64,000 bases of DNA from Smallanthus sonchifolius (GCA_023525975.1 CM042035.1:34687001-34751000); one strand, 5' to 3'. Counted from the stretch's first letter, positions 21,008 through 32,682 are shown. Program-made: numbers and translations. The notes: generated by a model not told the origin, from the sequence alone.

Positions 21008-23230
21008 CAGGATTATTTTTCTTATTTATTTCAGTTTAAGAACCATTTCCCTGTGTTTTGAATACGTTTCAGCATTTCTAAATTTTATATTTTCCAAAGT
21101 TATTATTCATAAATTCAATACGTTGAGTGTGAATTACACCCATCATATTTTCATCTAAATTTCTCAAGTATCACCTTCTTCATTCAATACGATTTAGTAC
21201 ACTACCAACAATCTCCTTCGTAAACAAATCATCCAATTGTTCGATTTAAACAAAACCTCATTATCTTGTTCAAACAAAATGTTTATCAAACTTTTAGATA
21301 GTATCAAAAACATAAATTTTCCATAAAACTTTTCACCTGATAAGGAAAGTTAATACAACCGATTTTATAAAATATATATATATATATATATATTATGTCG
21401 AATTGATAAATAATTATGGTTTTCCTCGTTTAAGTAAATACTTCTAAACCCTGGCTAAAATAATATACGACTAATTGTTTAGCCAATAATTTTGCTTAAA
21501 AATATTCTCTTATTAAATAGCTGAGAATTTAAATTAAAAGATTTTTTCCATAAATTGTCTATTTATTTGAATTATGTGACTCAATGGATTCACTACGTTA
21601 TATATCTACAATCAAGGACGACTTACCACTTTTAAATTTCAAACAAAGATCCGTATTTGTAAACACATTTCCCCGAACGCTTTCAGAACTTTCTCATTAC
21701 CTTTCACTTGTCGCTTCAAGAGACGATCCATACCGCGTAGACGTTAACCCTATCCATCAACCTCAATGAGAATTAAGAGCTAGAACATAACTACCACATT
21801 ATACAAGAACCCCAAACAACCCGCTCGTTCGCAACGCTCAACCACATACAAAACCCGTTAGTATACCACACACTCGAAGTTCAATAACTTACACAAGCAC
21901 GTTCACAATATACCCAACGTAACCACATGGTGCATGAAACCCAATTATTATCAATATACCAAATGCTACCCAAATTACATAATACATGAAACTAGTTTGC
22001 CTACAAATCACAATTTACTGGATTGATCACATAACACACGAAACATGCTTAATTGCAATACACATGCTACTAGATTGAGCACATAATACACGAAATGTAG
22101 TTGGTTGCAATATACATGACACATAACCTTTGTTTGTTTGATACATAACCCTAGAGTGACCACATTAACATGAAACTCATTTGGTTAGAAAGGGCATCAT
22201 ACTAAACTGTGCACATTATGCAATATACATGATACTAATTACACATGATACTATGTTGTTTACATTACACGTGAGAGCTCGTTGATTTACAAAATACATA
22301 ATGCTAGCTGTTCATGCTACACAGGAGACTTGTGTGTTTACTTTAAACATGAAACGAAATTGCTTACAATTATTACAATTGATTGATTACATTATACACA
22401 AGATATGGTCATACACTTTGTTCACCAAAGTTGAAGACCATAATACATGGAAACGACTCAGGGTTTGACGTATTCTTGTTCAAACACGAGCAAACTAAGA
22501 AACTTTAAGTTATTCTACTTTACTACTCTCTAGTCGTGAACTTACCTACTTAAGGACATAGTTACTTGTTAGCGACTTTTATGTGAAAACAATGGACATG
22601 GACGGAGTGAAATTGTGCCCCTTGAACTGCACACAACGGAATGACCTATACGGACCATGCGATGATTTGAGTAATTACGGGTGCACACGGAATTATGAAA
22701 ATCAGCGTATGGAAAGCATAGTGAAATTTTGTCGTGTGTTGTGACCTAAAACTTATCATGATATGTAATAGCGAAACTAATGTGATATGACAAGGGCATG
22801 GTGATACGCCGATGGTACTTCCTATATATAAGTGTCCTATAATATTATCAGAAGTAACGTTGCTTGTGTCACGTGAAGTTTTGACCTAGACCAACGTTTA
22901 TGAAATCATTTACCCACTGATAATTTTAAAGTATATTATACTACATCTTACACAAACCCTAATTATCAAGATTCCATCAAATTCATTCCAAATAATACAT
23001 CTCACATTTAGAATTCAGAATTATTATTCGACAATCTCCTCCTAAATTCATTTCAAAAAAAAATTCATTATCACCCTTCATATTCAACTTTAAGTATCAG
23101 GCCTAAGCCATGTCAAGGGTTACACTCCCTAGAATACAACAATCAAAACTCACCGAGAACCCAAAACTCCTACTTGTTTCTTGATTTTTTATAGCCTCCA
23201 TTAGTTAAATTTCGGGACGAAATTCCCTTA
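21008..23230 (+). other. Non-coding interior of the non-autonomous element
   Basis: AT-rich filler. Between about 21940 and 22400 there is a loose repetition of words such as CATAATACACGAAA and TACATGATACTA, resembling the CATAACATATAACA-type repetition in the gypsy-3 leader near 62040-62100. No retroviral motif in any frame. A 61-codon frame at 21584-21769 has no recognisable feature. Confidence 0.6.
21371..21393. repeat. (TA)n microsatellite
   Basis: Uninterrupted alternating A and T over about 23 bp within the non-autonomous element. Confidence 0.95.
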
Positions 23231-23242
23231 ACATGGGGAGAC
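23231..23242 (+). other. Polypurine tract of the non-autonomous element
   Basis: ACATGGGGAGAC directly before the LTR start TGTAACATC at 23243. The identical tract is used by gypsy-3 (57157-57170 on the minus strand). Confidence 0.9.
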
Positions 23243-25816
23243 TGTAACATCACTGATTTTTCGACCCTATTTTAACTTATTTTAACTACTAAAATAACAA
23301 CACGACATTGAATCATATACTTGTTCAAACCTACACCTCAGTAATCGTTAGTCGATCATATTCAATTCAAGGATTTAGAACTCATAATCAAGTGGCAACA
23401 CCTCTTAGAGTTAATCCAGTTAGTAATCCCGTTAGGTGTTCTGTTAAATCCTAACCAAGCTAATTATGTCAAAGCTAAAGTTACAAGGGCTGATTTTGTA
23501 AATAACCAGAAACCCTAGTAGGCACGGTCGCGCCACGTTTTGGCACGGTCGCGCCTCGTGTGGCACGGGCGCGCCTCTTATAGGCATGGTCGCGCCTCAC
23601 ATCAGTTGAAATGTAAATACAGTCTTTAATCGCTGGATCGTTCGAATTCGTAACCCTTCCACATATTGATGAACCCAATTAACATTTTAATCATAGTAAT
23701 TACAACGAATTAACCTATTATACCAATTGAATCCGTAACCGTCGACCATAATCTCACCATTATCAAATTCGTTGTTTTCTATTATCCTTCCTGCAAATCA
23801 ACCTTCTGCACACACTCGACAAACATCCCAGGAGCCTTGCGCTCAGCAATTCGATCGAAGTCGTACCAGAAGTCGTCGGAGGACACAACCGTCGAAGCCG
23901 AAACTCATATTAATCGAGACCCTTCAATTCATCAAGCATTCCGGTAATTTCTTGTAACTACAGTTCCATATCTAGGTCTAGAGCAATAACCCTATATTAA
24001 TCGGATCGTCTAGCATCAGATTGAACCCAATCCGTAATCTAGGGTTCATTTCAAAATGGTTTAATCGAATACTACCTTGGAGACGTTTTAAATACAATTA
24101 AACTATACAAAAGATTCGTAATAGCCTAATGGGTGAAAGCCCCATGAATTCCAACATTAACAATATAAGAATTAGTCAAATCGATTCTGTTTTGGAACAG
24201 ACACGGTCGCGCTAGTATTCTAGCGCGGTCGTGCTTCATGAGACACGGTCGCGCCAAATATCAGCGCGGTCGTGCCTTACCCTCTGCCCCGGTCGTGCCT
24301 CTTAGTTAGGCCTGGTCGTGCTATCAGAATCCCAGACACGGTCGTGCCTAGCCCAGGCACGGTCGTGCCTAGTGAACAACCTTGTTGTGTCTTCTGTTTG
24401 ATCAATACGGTCACACCACCCTTGACCAGCGCGGTCGCGCCCGTGGTCCTAGCACGATCGTGCCTTGTCCCAGGCACGGTCGTGTGTGTGAGAAAATCTT
24501 GTCAGAATGCTTAATTTTATATTTTCAAAAACAATAAGTATTCCAAATTAATTTTTAAATAAAAATAATTAATTTTATAAAGATTTGGATTAACCTTATT
24601 TAAAAGACCCAAATTCTTATTTCTAAATAAATAGAAGTTATTTATTATAACCTACAAAGTTAAATTTATACTTAATATTAAACTCTACACATAAATATTA
24701 GTTACACCACTTATTTAATCATCTTTATAAAAACATCGTAAAGATTATTTATTAAATTTATATTTAATATAAAACATTTAATACATTTTCATAACTAAAT
24801 GACTAAGTTACATATTTTATAAATAAATAAATAAGATTACAATTATTTATTTAAATTACATTTAAACAAAAACTATTTGTTTATAACTAAGTAAACAAAT
24901 AATAATTTTATTATTTCATTATTTAGTTATTCCAAACTCAAATTTTATACAACACCATTCAAGTACAAACCACTAACACCTACAACTTCAAATTCCTTAT
25001 ACGCACATCCAATTTAACCTTAGACTTAGACATAGACTATTGTGCACACTTTTGATTCAATACATATTACACTCTAGGTTAATGTTGTGCATTACGAGGA
25101 CCCCGTTACTATCTAGTATCTCGTGTTAGCTACGCCTTCAAATCAAGTGAGTATACATAGCCCCTTTTACTCTTTTACATTTTTGGGGTGAAACATTAAC
25201 ACTATTCAAATTACATGTTTACATTTACACAAACAACACAAGTACAAATCCTATTTACATTCATGTGTGCAATTTGAGCTTTATGCCCGAGGGCTAGGTG
25301 TGCTAACCTTTGTATGCGATTATGTGCAATCATTAACTAATCAAGCCGACGGTTTTCAATAATAGATCTATTGAGTCTGACAAACCCACCCAGATTGGGG
25401 TGATTGATACCGATGACACAATTTTGCATGCTAGTTACAAAGGTTTGATTGTACTTGGTTACACAATAGCTGCTCCCCATAAATGCCTTATTTATCATGT
25501 TATGTAAGGATTTGTTTTACAAACTATATGCTATCTATATACAAACCTGTGTTATACTCACCAACTTTTTAGTTGACCTTATTTTATTCATGTTTCAGGT
25601 GCTTTCATATGAGTTTGATCAAGACATGCTACACATAGGCTTTGGACCTAGTTAATCTTAATTCAAAAACAAATTGTATTTCATTATGTACTTGGAACTT
25701 GATTCAAGTTGATTGAATGGAAATGGATTTAACATATTACAATTTAGTCAACCTTGAGCTCATGAACAGTCTACATGTCCCGCCCCGATGATTCCGCCAT
25801 CGGTTGGGGTGTGACA
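23243..25816 (+). mobile_element. 3' LTR of the non-autonomous element
   Basis: 2,574 bp, nearly identical to 17019-19573. The length difference of 19 bp is essentially one extra palindromic unit around 23557-23577. Ends GGGGTGTGACA before target duplication AGAGT (25817-25821). No coding sequence. Confidence 0.92.
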
Positions 25817-26280
25817 AGAGTCTACCAACTAGGATAGAATCGAGGTTAAAGCCATCACTTGTGGTGCAATTGAAAGATCTACCAAAGCACCTCAAGTATG
25901 CATTTTTGGGGGAGGATCAAACTCTTCATTCATCATTGAAGCCACATTTGAAGAAGAGCAGGAGGAGGTACTACTAAAGGTGTTCCAGGATTACAAAGCT
26001 GGAATTGGGTGGACAATTATCTCAAAGGTGTTAGTCCTTTTATCATGATGCATAAGATCATCACATATTAAATCTCAACATGCACGAGGTTGTTAAGAAA
26101 GAGGTAATGAAGTGGTTGGACACAGGGATCATGTATCCCATCTCTGACGGTGCGTGGGTAAGTCCGACCTAAACAGTGCCCAAGAAAGTGGGCATACATG
26201 TAGTGAATGGTGTGGATGGTGAGCTGATTGCCACTCGGCAGGTAATCAAGGACAAGAAGGGTGTGAGCTGATTGCCACTC

Positions 26281-26530
26281 CGCTCCGACTTTGAACAAGT
26301 CTAGTTCATAACAGATGGAAGAGGAGGATGTTACTCCTGAGATCAATGAACAGTTTCCTGATGAATACTTAATGTTTGTTGCTTCTTTAGAACCTTGGTA
26401 TGCTAATCTTGCTAACTATTTGGCTGCAGGTACTATTCCTGAGCATTGGTCAAACAAGAAGAAGAATCAATTCTTGGCTAGGGCAAAGTAATACGTATGG
26501 TATGAACTAGACCTGTTCAAAGTCGGAGCG
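26281..26530. repeat. 30-bp inverted repeat at a deletion scar in Athila pol
   Basis: 26281-26310 is the reverse complement of 26501-26530 with 29 of 30 matches. In addition GAGCTGATTGCCACTC occurs twice in direct orientation (26221-26236 and 26265-26280). Only the downstream copy (26501-26530) fits the integrase frame, so the upstream copy is filler placed at the junction that removed RT and RNase H. Confidence 0.9.
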
Positions 26531-27533
26531 GATCAACTAATCAGACATTGCATCCCCGAATCAGAAATCCTGGCTGTGTTGGATCTTGCACATGCATCTT
26601 GTAGTGGCCAAAAAATAGGTCATGAATACTATCATGCGAGCTATTTTGGCCTACTATATGTAAGGACGCGTATGAGTTTGCTAGGACTTGTACCAATTGC
26701 CAAAAGATGTGTAGCATAACATAGAGGAATGAGATGCCTATGCAGCCAATTCTTGTAGTTGATATCTTTGATGTTTGGGGGATTGACATTATGGGCCCAT
26801 TCCCAAACTCATTTGGCAATTTGTACATATTGGGGGTAGTTCACTATGTGTCGGGTATAATAAATTGCCACCAAAACGAATGACCATAGCGTGGTTTGCA
26901 AATTTGTTATATCAATAGTTTTTTTCAAGATTTGGGTTTCCCCGTGTGATCATAAGTGATAGGGGATCTCATTTTAAGAACTTCCATTTTGGGAAACTAC
27001 TGAAACGCTATGGCATAGACCACTGGGTTGCCACTCCATATCACCCACAAACAAGTGGACAAGTAGAGGTGTCCAATAGAAAAATCAAGGAAATTTTGCA
27101 GAAAAAAAGTACGAGCTGACCGCAAGGATTGGTCAAACAACTGAATGATGCCTTGTGAGCATACCGTATTGTATTTTAGACACCTATTAGCACAACACCG
27201 TACCGGTTGGTTTACAGGAAGGGATGCCACTTCCTTATAGAGTTAGCTCATCAGGCGTTATGGGCTATTAAGAATGCTAATCTTGATTATGATACTGCAG
27301 GTAAACAAAGAAAGTTGAGTTTGAGTGAGTTGGAAGAATTAAGGGATGAAGCCTATGAGTGTGCACCTGCATTCAATGATTAGATGAAGAAGGTCCACGA
27401 TGTAAAGATCCAGTTGAAAATCTTTGTAGTTGGACAAAAGGTTTGGCTTTTCAACTGGAGGTTGAAACTTTTCCCTAGTAAGCTGAAGAAGTGGACGGGT
27501 CCTTACTTGGTTAACCGGGTGGGTGACTCTTGA

Positions 27534-27649
27534 GACATTGAAATTGAATATTTTGATGATCATTTGAGGCAAACTATGAATGGACACCGGCTGAAACCAT
27601 ATCTTGAGGCAAATGACATTGAAATTGAATATTTTGATGATCATTTGAG
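27534..27649 (+). repeat. Local direct duplication at the end of Athila pol
   Basis: A 35-bp word beginning GACATTGAAATTGAATA is present at 27534-27568 and 27615-27649, 81 bp apart. Similarity to Athila pol stops immediately after the second copy, where LTR-like sequence starts. Confidence 0.9.
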
Positions 27650-28996
27650 ATTTATACACCGCTCTTCCTAGACAGAACATTCCGTTCGTTAGATAAATAC
27701 ATATCGGTTGAAGGTCGCCTTCTAGTTACAGTGACGTTGATACCAAAAACACACAATGGAAGACTTAACATTATAACTTATTTCATTACATAATATATGT
27801 TTGTACAATAGGGACTGACTGGCAAAATACAACATAACAAACTCTGGACCTGTAGATCATGAAGAATCATGCAAATCACTCTGGCCTTATGGTCAACCAG
27901 GGACCTGCCTTCAGTCATCCCTATTTCCAACCTTTGTACACCTCCTGGAATGCCAATTATCAGCTAGGGTTCACCTGTGCTAAAAAACATTTGAAAACCT
28001 TTTGGATCAGCTTACACTGGTGAGTTCATTAACAAAATCATCTTTACGTGTATCCCTCATCAAGGATGAAGGCCCCGCATGGGTATTACAACCATCCAGT
28101 CCAACCTATCACCCATAATCACCCTTGGATTCTGAGTCTACAACATACATATATTTAGGAACCCTCCGGGCAAGCTAGTCACACACGTACCAGATCTCAA
28201 ACAAGAGGATCAATCTTGCCCCTAGGTCCCTCACAATCAATGGCCATAATAAGTATTTATTATAGGATATATGCATGGATAGCGTTGCGATCTCAGATAC
28301 GAAATCATTTACAAAACATTTCATAGAGCACAGTTTAGAGGAACTCACCTCAGCCAAAACCACTTCATGTATCGAATATAATAATCAACACTTCAACAGA
28401 ACCCTAGAACATATCCGACATCATCATAATCAATATCCCTATCTTAGGTTTATATAAAGAAACCTCAGGGCGTTCAGAAACCTTACCTCGGCGCTATCTA
28501 TGGCAGTTTGCGGATGAATTACAGGAAACCGGACTCTCGGGAGCGGATCAGAACCCCGGGCTCGGGCTACGAGCTTAATTGCATGTGTGGAAGGGTGTTT
28601 ACGAGTGTGGAATGAGCTGAGATTGTTCACCTATTTTTAAGGTGAACTTCGGGTCCGTAGCGAACCGCTAAGCTAGGGCATGGCGGTCCGCCACCCCTTG
28701 AGGCGGCTTAATTTTCTTGGGGGCTATGTAGCGGACCGCTAAGGTGAAGGCTGGCGGTCCGCCACCCTTCCACGTGTCAGAACTCGACCGGTGAGTCACA
28801 GGGACACGTGTCATCTCCCGGTTGTTTCCTTTGTCAACACTTAGCGGACCGTTAAAGGTTAGTGTAGCGGTCCGCTACCCCTTCAAGTTTTGGAATTTTT
28901 CAATTTTAGTCCCTTAACTTTTGAGACTGTAAAGTTCAACCACTAAACTTTCTATTTTGACACTTTTGGCCCTTTGGGATTTATCCGGGTGTTACA
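27650..28996 (-). mobile_element. Chromovirus 3' LTR, left limit uncertain
   Basis: On the minus strand the LTR begins TGTAACACCCGG at 28996, directly beside a polymerase tail on the same strand. It contains AGCGGACCGCT palindromes at 28640-28890. The leftmost part (27651-27720) matches 42904-42975 of gypsy-2 (ATTTATACACC..TTCCTAGACA..AACATTCC..GGTTGAAGGT), so either the LTR ends further right or the families share U5. No coding sequence; ORFs at 28175-28630 are incidental. Confidence 0.6.
28645..28885. repeat. AGCGGACCGCT palindrome cluster in LTR
   Basis: Palindromic words around GCGGACCGC or GGCGGTCCGCC recur about seven times (for example TAGCGGACCGCTA at 28731-28743 and TAGCGGTCCGCTA at 28866-28878). 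Shorter and more diverged versions occur at 14607-14760. Confidence 0.85.
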
Positions 28997-29445
28997 AATC
29001 TCCGCTCCTTAAAAGAATTTCGTCCTAGAAATTCAGAATCAATAAAATAGATGGGGATACTTAACTTTCATCTGCTCTGTTAATTCCCAAGTTTTGTCGG
29101 CACCTTTCCGACCTTGCCACTGTACTAATACCATTGGTATAGTTTTCTTTCTCAATTTTCGATCTTGAGTTCCTAAGATCTTGAAAGGTTGTTCAGTGAA
29201 TTGGAGTTTATCATCGACGTGTACATCATCTAATGAGATTGCATGATCAGGGTCGGCTAAGCACTTGCGTAAACATGACACGTGAAAAGTGTTGTGAATA
29301 CCATGCAACGCTTAAGGCAATTCAAGCTTGTATGCTACAGCTCCAATTATTTCAGTAACCTTATAAGGTCTAATATACCATCGCCCTAATTTCCCACGTT
29401 TCCTGAAACGTACAACACCTTTCCAAGGTGATACTTTCAAGATGA
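28997..29445 (-). pseudogene. int: Chromovirus integrase C-terminus with chromodomain-like end
   Basis: The minus strand reads KVSPWKGVVRFRKRGKLG, then ALHGIHNTFHVSCLRKCLAD after a stop, and VLVQWQGRKGADKTWELTEQM, the chromodomain-like end, stopping at 29039. Upstream sequence is replaced at 29446 by unrelated sequence, so only the last ~130 codons remain. It belongs to a different chromovirus from gypsy-1 and gypsy-3 (HNTFHVSCLRKCL versus their HNVFQISNLKKCL and HPTFHVSNLKKCL). Confidence 0.8.
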
Positions 29446-31209
29446 CGTAACATAAATCAGAATTTTAACACAAAGGTTTAAAAATAAAAGGCTAATTTGG
29501 CTAAGTGGGTTTAAAATGTGGGTTATAACACAAAACGGGAATAAGGCTCAACGTGGTGACTAGTGGTATTAATGTGGGTAGGGTAAAAGAAATGAAAAAG
29601 GTTGTACAAAGTGGGTGATCCTATTGCCTCTATCATTTTCATACAAAAACTCAGTTTCATGATCTTGAAATGTATGTCCTAAGCAAGTTCTAATATGAAT
29701 GCAACATCTGACTCACTCCAAAAATCAACAAAAACATGTAGTGCAATAAGGTGCACACAAGCAATAAAGGCTCAAAATGCTCACGGAAATGGAGGGATAA
29801 GGGTCAAGGTGCAAACACATGCATAAATGTCATATTTTTCAACTTGCCATGCTTTCAAGATATTCCAAAATGTTTTATTGCAAAACTCGAGAGTTTCACT
29901 TAATCGTGTGATTCTGACAATGCAATCATGCTTAAGGATCTAAAATAAAGATAAACAGTTGTCATTTATTGAACTTTTAGTGAAATTTTTGCCAAAAATG
30001 GGAGGTTTTCTAAAATGCAGTGAGAAGTATAGCATAGAAGTGCAAAAGTTCACAAAAACCCCGCCATCCCAACAGTTGAAACGTACATTGCCCTCAATGT
30101 ACCAAAAAAATGCATGTGTAATGAATATGCATATGAGTGCGGAAAGGGGTGAAACAGAAAAAAAAAACTCCCCTAGTGAAATTCTTGAGCAAACGCTCAA
30201 TAAGTTCCCAAAAATCCTCTATGCTCCAAACGTGAAAAATCCAACCAAAACGATCACTGACACATTCATGCGCAAAATATGAGTATAGTTAAAAGACATA
30301 AAGCATGCATACTAAAGTAGTAAATGAAAACGCAAAACGAACACAAATTATTAAAACTTTTGATTACAATTTTTCTTTTGAAGATTTTGGCTATGGCCAT
30401 GTGGACCACGGACATGGTTGTGTGAACCTTGTGTCCTGGAAACATAGGCCAGACATGCTCATGTCTTCCCATGTGTCCTAGAATTAGCCAAGAATTGCGA
30501 TCAACATGGCCATGTGGACCAACCAAATGCCCATGTTGACCAAGAACCTCGGGAACAAGATCCATATGAGTCTCACGTCACCCAAAAACTTAGAAATCAC
30601 CAAAACATGTCCATTTTTTAGCCATGTGGCCCTCATGTCACCAAAAAATTTTGGAAACACGAATCATGTGGGCATAGCTTGTGTTGAGATCGTGTCCAAT
30701 AATTCTCGCGACCAACCAAAAGCAATTAAAAAAAATAACTTACAAAAACTCGGGTTACCTCCCGGAAGCGCTTTATTTTTTAACTAGTCATTAACTTGAC
30801 TCGACCCTAATGCATGTCATTATAGGTCAAGTGATGGGGAAAATTAACAAACGGGTGGCGTATGATACTTGAAAACCCATCTGACCCGTTTGTTTCAATG
30901 CATTTACCATCGGTTAGTGAGAACCAAACGGTAAATGCAAACATAAAGCAATCGGGTCGTGCCACCAACACTTGAATTTGCCCGGACCAAACCTGATACA
31001 ACTAATGTAATGAAGGAGGCGATCATCCAAACAAAATTATGTTGATTTGTCGTGCTTTATGAATCGATGTCGCGCCTTCCATGTCGGTTGGTCCGAGAAG
31101 TGATTTTCCTTATCCCATGGTTCCTTTGTTTCGTATGACGAATCATCATAATGGTCAATCGCGGGCTGGCTCTTCTTGGTGCACAATGGAAAATCGAGTG
31201 TCAGCATAG
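29446..31209. other. Non-coding retroelement sequence, probably Athila/Tat type
   Basis: AT-rich sequence with words I associate with the region between pol and 3' LTR of Tat/Athila-lineage elements: TTGCCCTCAATGTACC near 30090 and GGGTTACCTCCCGGAAGCGC near 30750. CATGGCCATGTGG-like words at 30387-30545 resemble the palindromes in the LTR at 41748-41866. ORFs at 29940-30787 are incidental. The lineage is inferred from remembered wording, not from a conserved domain. Confidence 0.45.
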
Positions 31210-32139
31210 TCATTGGTTCGTTGGTGAACCCATCCATTTGCACTTCATCGTCTTGGTGCGGTTTCTCCTTGATACCACAGTTGGTTTCCCATAAAGTAAT
31301 GCTTCTAGTTCATCAAGATTGCCAACTGGGTCAAACCTTTCTCTTTTCCCTTCTATAAGAAATATGCTCTCCAATTCGTCACCAAACTCGTCCTCCCAAG
31401 ATAGAACAGTGTGGTATGTGGTCTCCCCATTAATGATGCTCGGGAGAACCATTTCCATCTCATCCATGAGCTCATCTTCGTAATGTTCTTCCCTTTGCGA
31501 TCTCTGCATCATATCATCCTCACAAGACAAGTGTAAAGTACATAGGGGATACAAAGAATCATTCATGGTACCATAAGCAAACAAAGGTACATGAGTGTCA
31601 TACTCATAACCAATCGAGCTAGAAGTGGAACACTTACATGATTCTAGCTCTTCATTGGTCAACACGCGGGGCCATGGAAACTCTGGCTCATCATACTCGA
31701 ATCCACTCTGAACAGGAGGTGGGACTTGTGTTTCATCCATTATCGACTCCACATCAGATTCTTGCTCAAACACATCAAAGGATGGAACCGGATGGGCTTC
31801 ACTTCCATTCTCATGCTCCAATTCAATATTCAGATTTGTGTTGCAAGATGAAATTTCTCGTAGAAAGTTGGCATGAAGCTCGTTGATCACAATGCCTTGT
31901 GCCTCTACTCTACGAAGCAGTTCCTCGTCGCAGCAACTCATATAATGACGGACGTGGCTCGGTTTGGGATGGTGACATGATGGGATCCTCAAATGGTTGT
32001 GAGTATTAGTATGGTTCTTCATAACAATCTGTGTGATACCCCTGGAAAAGATAACAATCCAGTGAGTAGTGGGGTCCTCCACATATCTCACACCAAACTT
32101 CCTCATGGTAAACTCCATGATCAAACTGGTATCGTCCAC
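31210..32139 (-). CDS. Unrecognised acidic ORF of a Tat/Athila-type element
   Basis: Undamaged minus-strand frame; the first ATG is at 32118 (MEFTMRKFGVRYVEDPTTHW), giving about 302 residues. Visible: a compact N-terminal part with HWIVIFSRGITQIVMKNH, a central segment ELLRRVEAQGIVINELHANFL that could form a helix, then a long acidic region (FEYDEPEFPWPR, HYEDELMDEMEMVLP, SWEDEFGDELESIFL) and a basic end (SRRNRTKTMKCKWMG). No domain recognised. Tat-lineage elements are known to carry additional ORFs, some antisense, between pol and LTR; this may be one. Its intactness among decayed neighbours is notable. Confidence 0.55.
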   Translation of the reverse strand: MDDTSLIMEFTMRKFGVRYVEDPTTHWIVIFSRGITQIVMKNHTNTHNHLRIPSCHHPKPSHVRHYMSCCDEELLRRVEAQGIVINELHANFLREISSCNTNLNIELEHENGSEAHPVPSFDVFEQESDVESIMDETQVPPPVQSGFEYDEPEFPWPRVLTNEELESCKCSTSSSIGYEYDTHVPLFAYGTMNDSLYPLCTLHLSCEDDMMQRSQREEHYEDELMDEMEMVLPSIINGETTYHTVLSWEDEFGDELESIFLIEGKRERFDPVGNLDELEALLYGKPTVVSRRNRTKTMKCKWMGSPTNQ

Positions 32140-32170
32140 TGTAACTCACATATTCGCGATCAATGAAAAT

Positions 32171-32262
32171 CTATGATTGTTACCAGTTCTGTTGTCATCT
32201 CGTTTACACATTCATTGATACGGTTGGATTCCGCACTCCGTGTCATTGATACGTCATGTATC
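32171..32262 (+). mobile_element. Relic copia LTR end into which copia-1 inserted
   Basis: CTATGATTGTT, GGTTGGATTCCGCACTCCG and ACGTC words follow the order of the last ~155 bp of the copia-1 LTR, and the relic resumes after the insertion at 37718-37757, ending in GGACCTACA. Copia-1 thus inserted into an older fragment of its own LTR family. Confidence 0.75.
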
Positions 32263-32680
32263 TGTTAGGACATGTTTTGTAACTGTTGATAAAATTCTGT
32301 ATAAGTTCTTAGAGAGGCGAACTTGTTAAGTTCGCCTAAGAATCTTTAGGGGCGAACTTGTTAAGTTCGCCTAGCCTATTAGAGGCGACCTTAATAAGTT
32401 CGCCTAAGCATCTGTTCGCCTATAGTAGGTCTTATGTCTATAAATAGGAGTTTACAGTTTTAGTGTAGAACAGCAGAGTAGAGTTGAACAGAAGTGAACG
32501 AATTGTCCGATTGAGTCTGTAAACTCTATGATTGTTGGAATACAAGCTTGAATATTATTTACGTGATTGTTTCTGTTATCTTTTGTGTATACAATTGTTG
32601 ATTCGGTTGGATTCCGCACTCCGCGTTAACAATACGTCTTATCACGAGAACGATCCGTAGAAGAGTCATGTGGATCTACA
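32263..32680 (+). mobile_element. copia-1 5' LTR
   Basis: Starts TGTTAGGACATG, ends GTGGATCTACA, 418 bp. Three GCGAACTT..AAGTTCGC palindromes (32317-32335, 32352-32370, 32385-32403) directly precede the TATA box. Confidence 0.93.
32438..32447 (+). promoter_or_regulatory. TATA box of the copia-1 5' LTR
   Basis: CTATAAATAG, about 35 bp downstream of the palindrome cluster; identical in the 3' LTR at 37475-37484. TATATATA takes its place in the related LTRs at 4282-4772 and 43445-43875. Transcription would start in the following AGGAGTTTACAG region. Confidence 0.8.
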
Positions 32681-32682
32681 AG

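Larger units (their letters stand above)
17019..25816 (+). mobile_element. Large non-autonomous gypsy element (LARD-like)
   Basis: 8,798 bp with 2.55 kb LTRs, target duplication AGAGT on both sides, a tRNA-iMet type primer site (19577) and polypurine tract (23231-23242). The 3.7 kb interior has no gag or pol, only one 199-codon ORF. LTR layout, primer-site surroundings and polypurine tract match gypsy-3 (54639 onward), which is presumably the autonomous relative supplying proteins. The two LTRs are nearly identical, so insertion was recent compared with the host Athila-like copy. Confidence 0.92.
25817..27650 (+). pseudogene. pol: Athila-like pol, decayed and internally deleted
   Basis: Continues the element broken at 17018. 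25870-26215 carries the start of RT (LKYAFLGEDQTL, IGWTISxxKGVS-like, EVVKKEVMKWLDTG). Most of RT and RNase H is missing at a scar near 26215-26310. 26310-27480 carries integrase: NEQFPDEYLMFVASLEPWY, the HHCC region, VVDIFDVWGIDIMGPFPNSF with a catalytic Asp, SDRGSHFKNFHFGKLLKRY, ATPYHPQTSGQVEVSNRKI with the catalytic Glu, and the C-terminal GPYLVNRVGD segment. Several stops and small shifts are present. The frame ends in a short direct duplication. Confidence 0.85.

Noticed and set aside
29940..30787. Overlapping small ORFs on both strands
   Set aside because: Short, in low-complexity CATGGCCATG-rich sequence, with no recognisable features.
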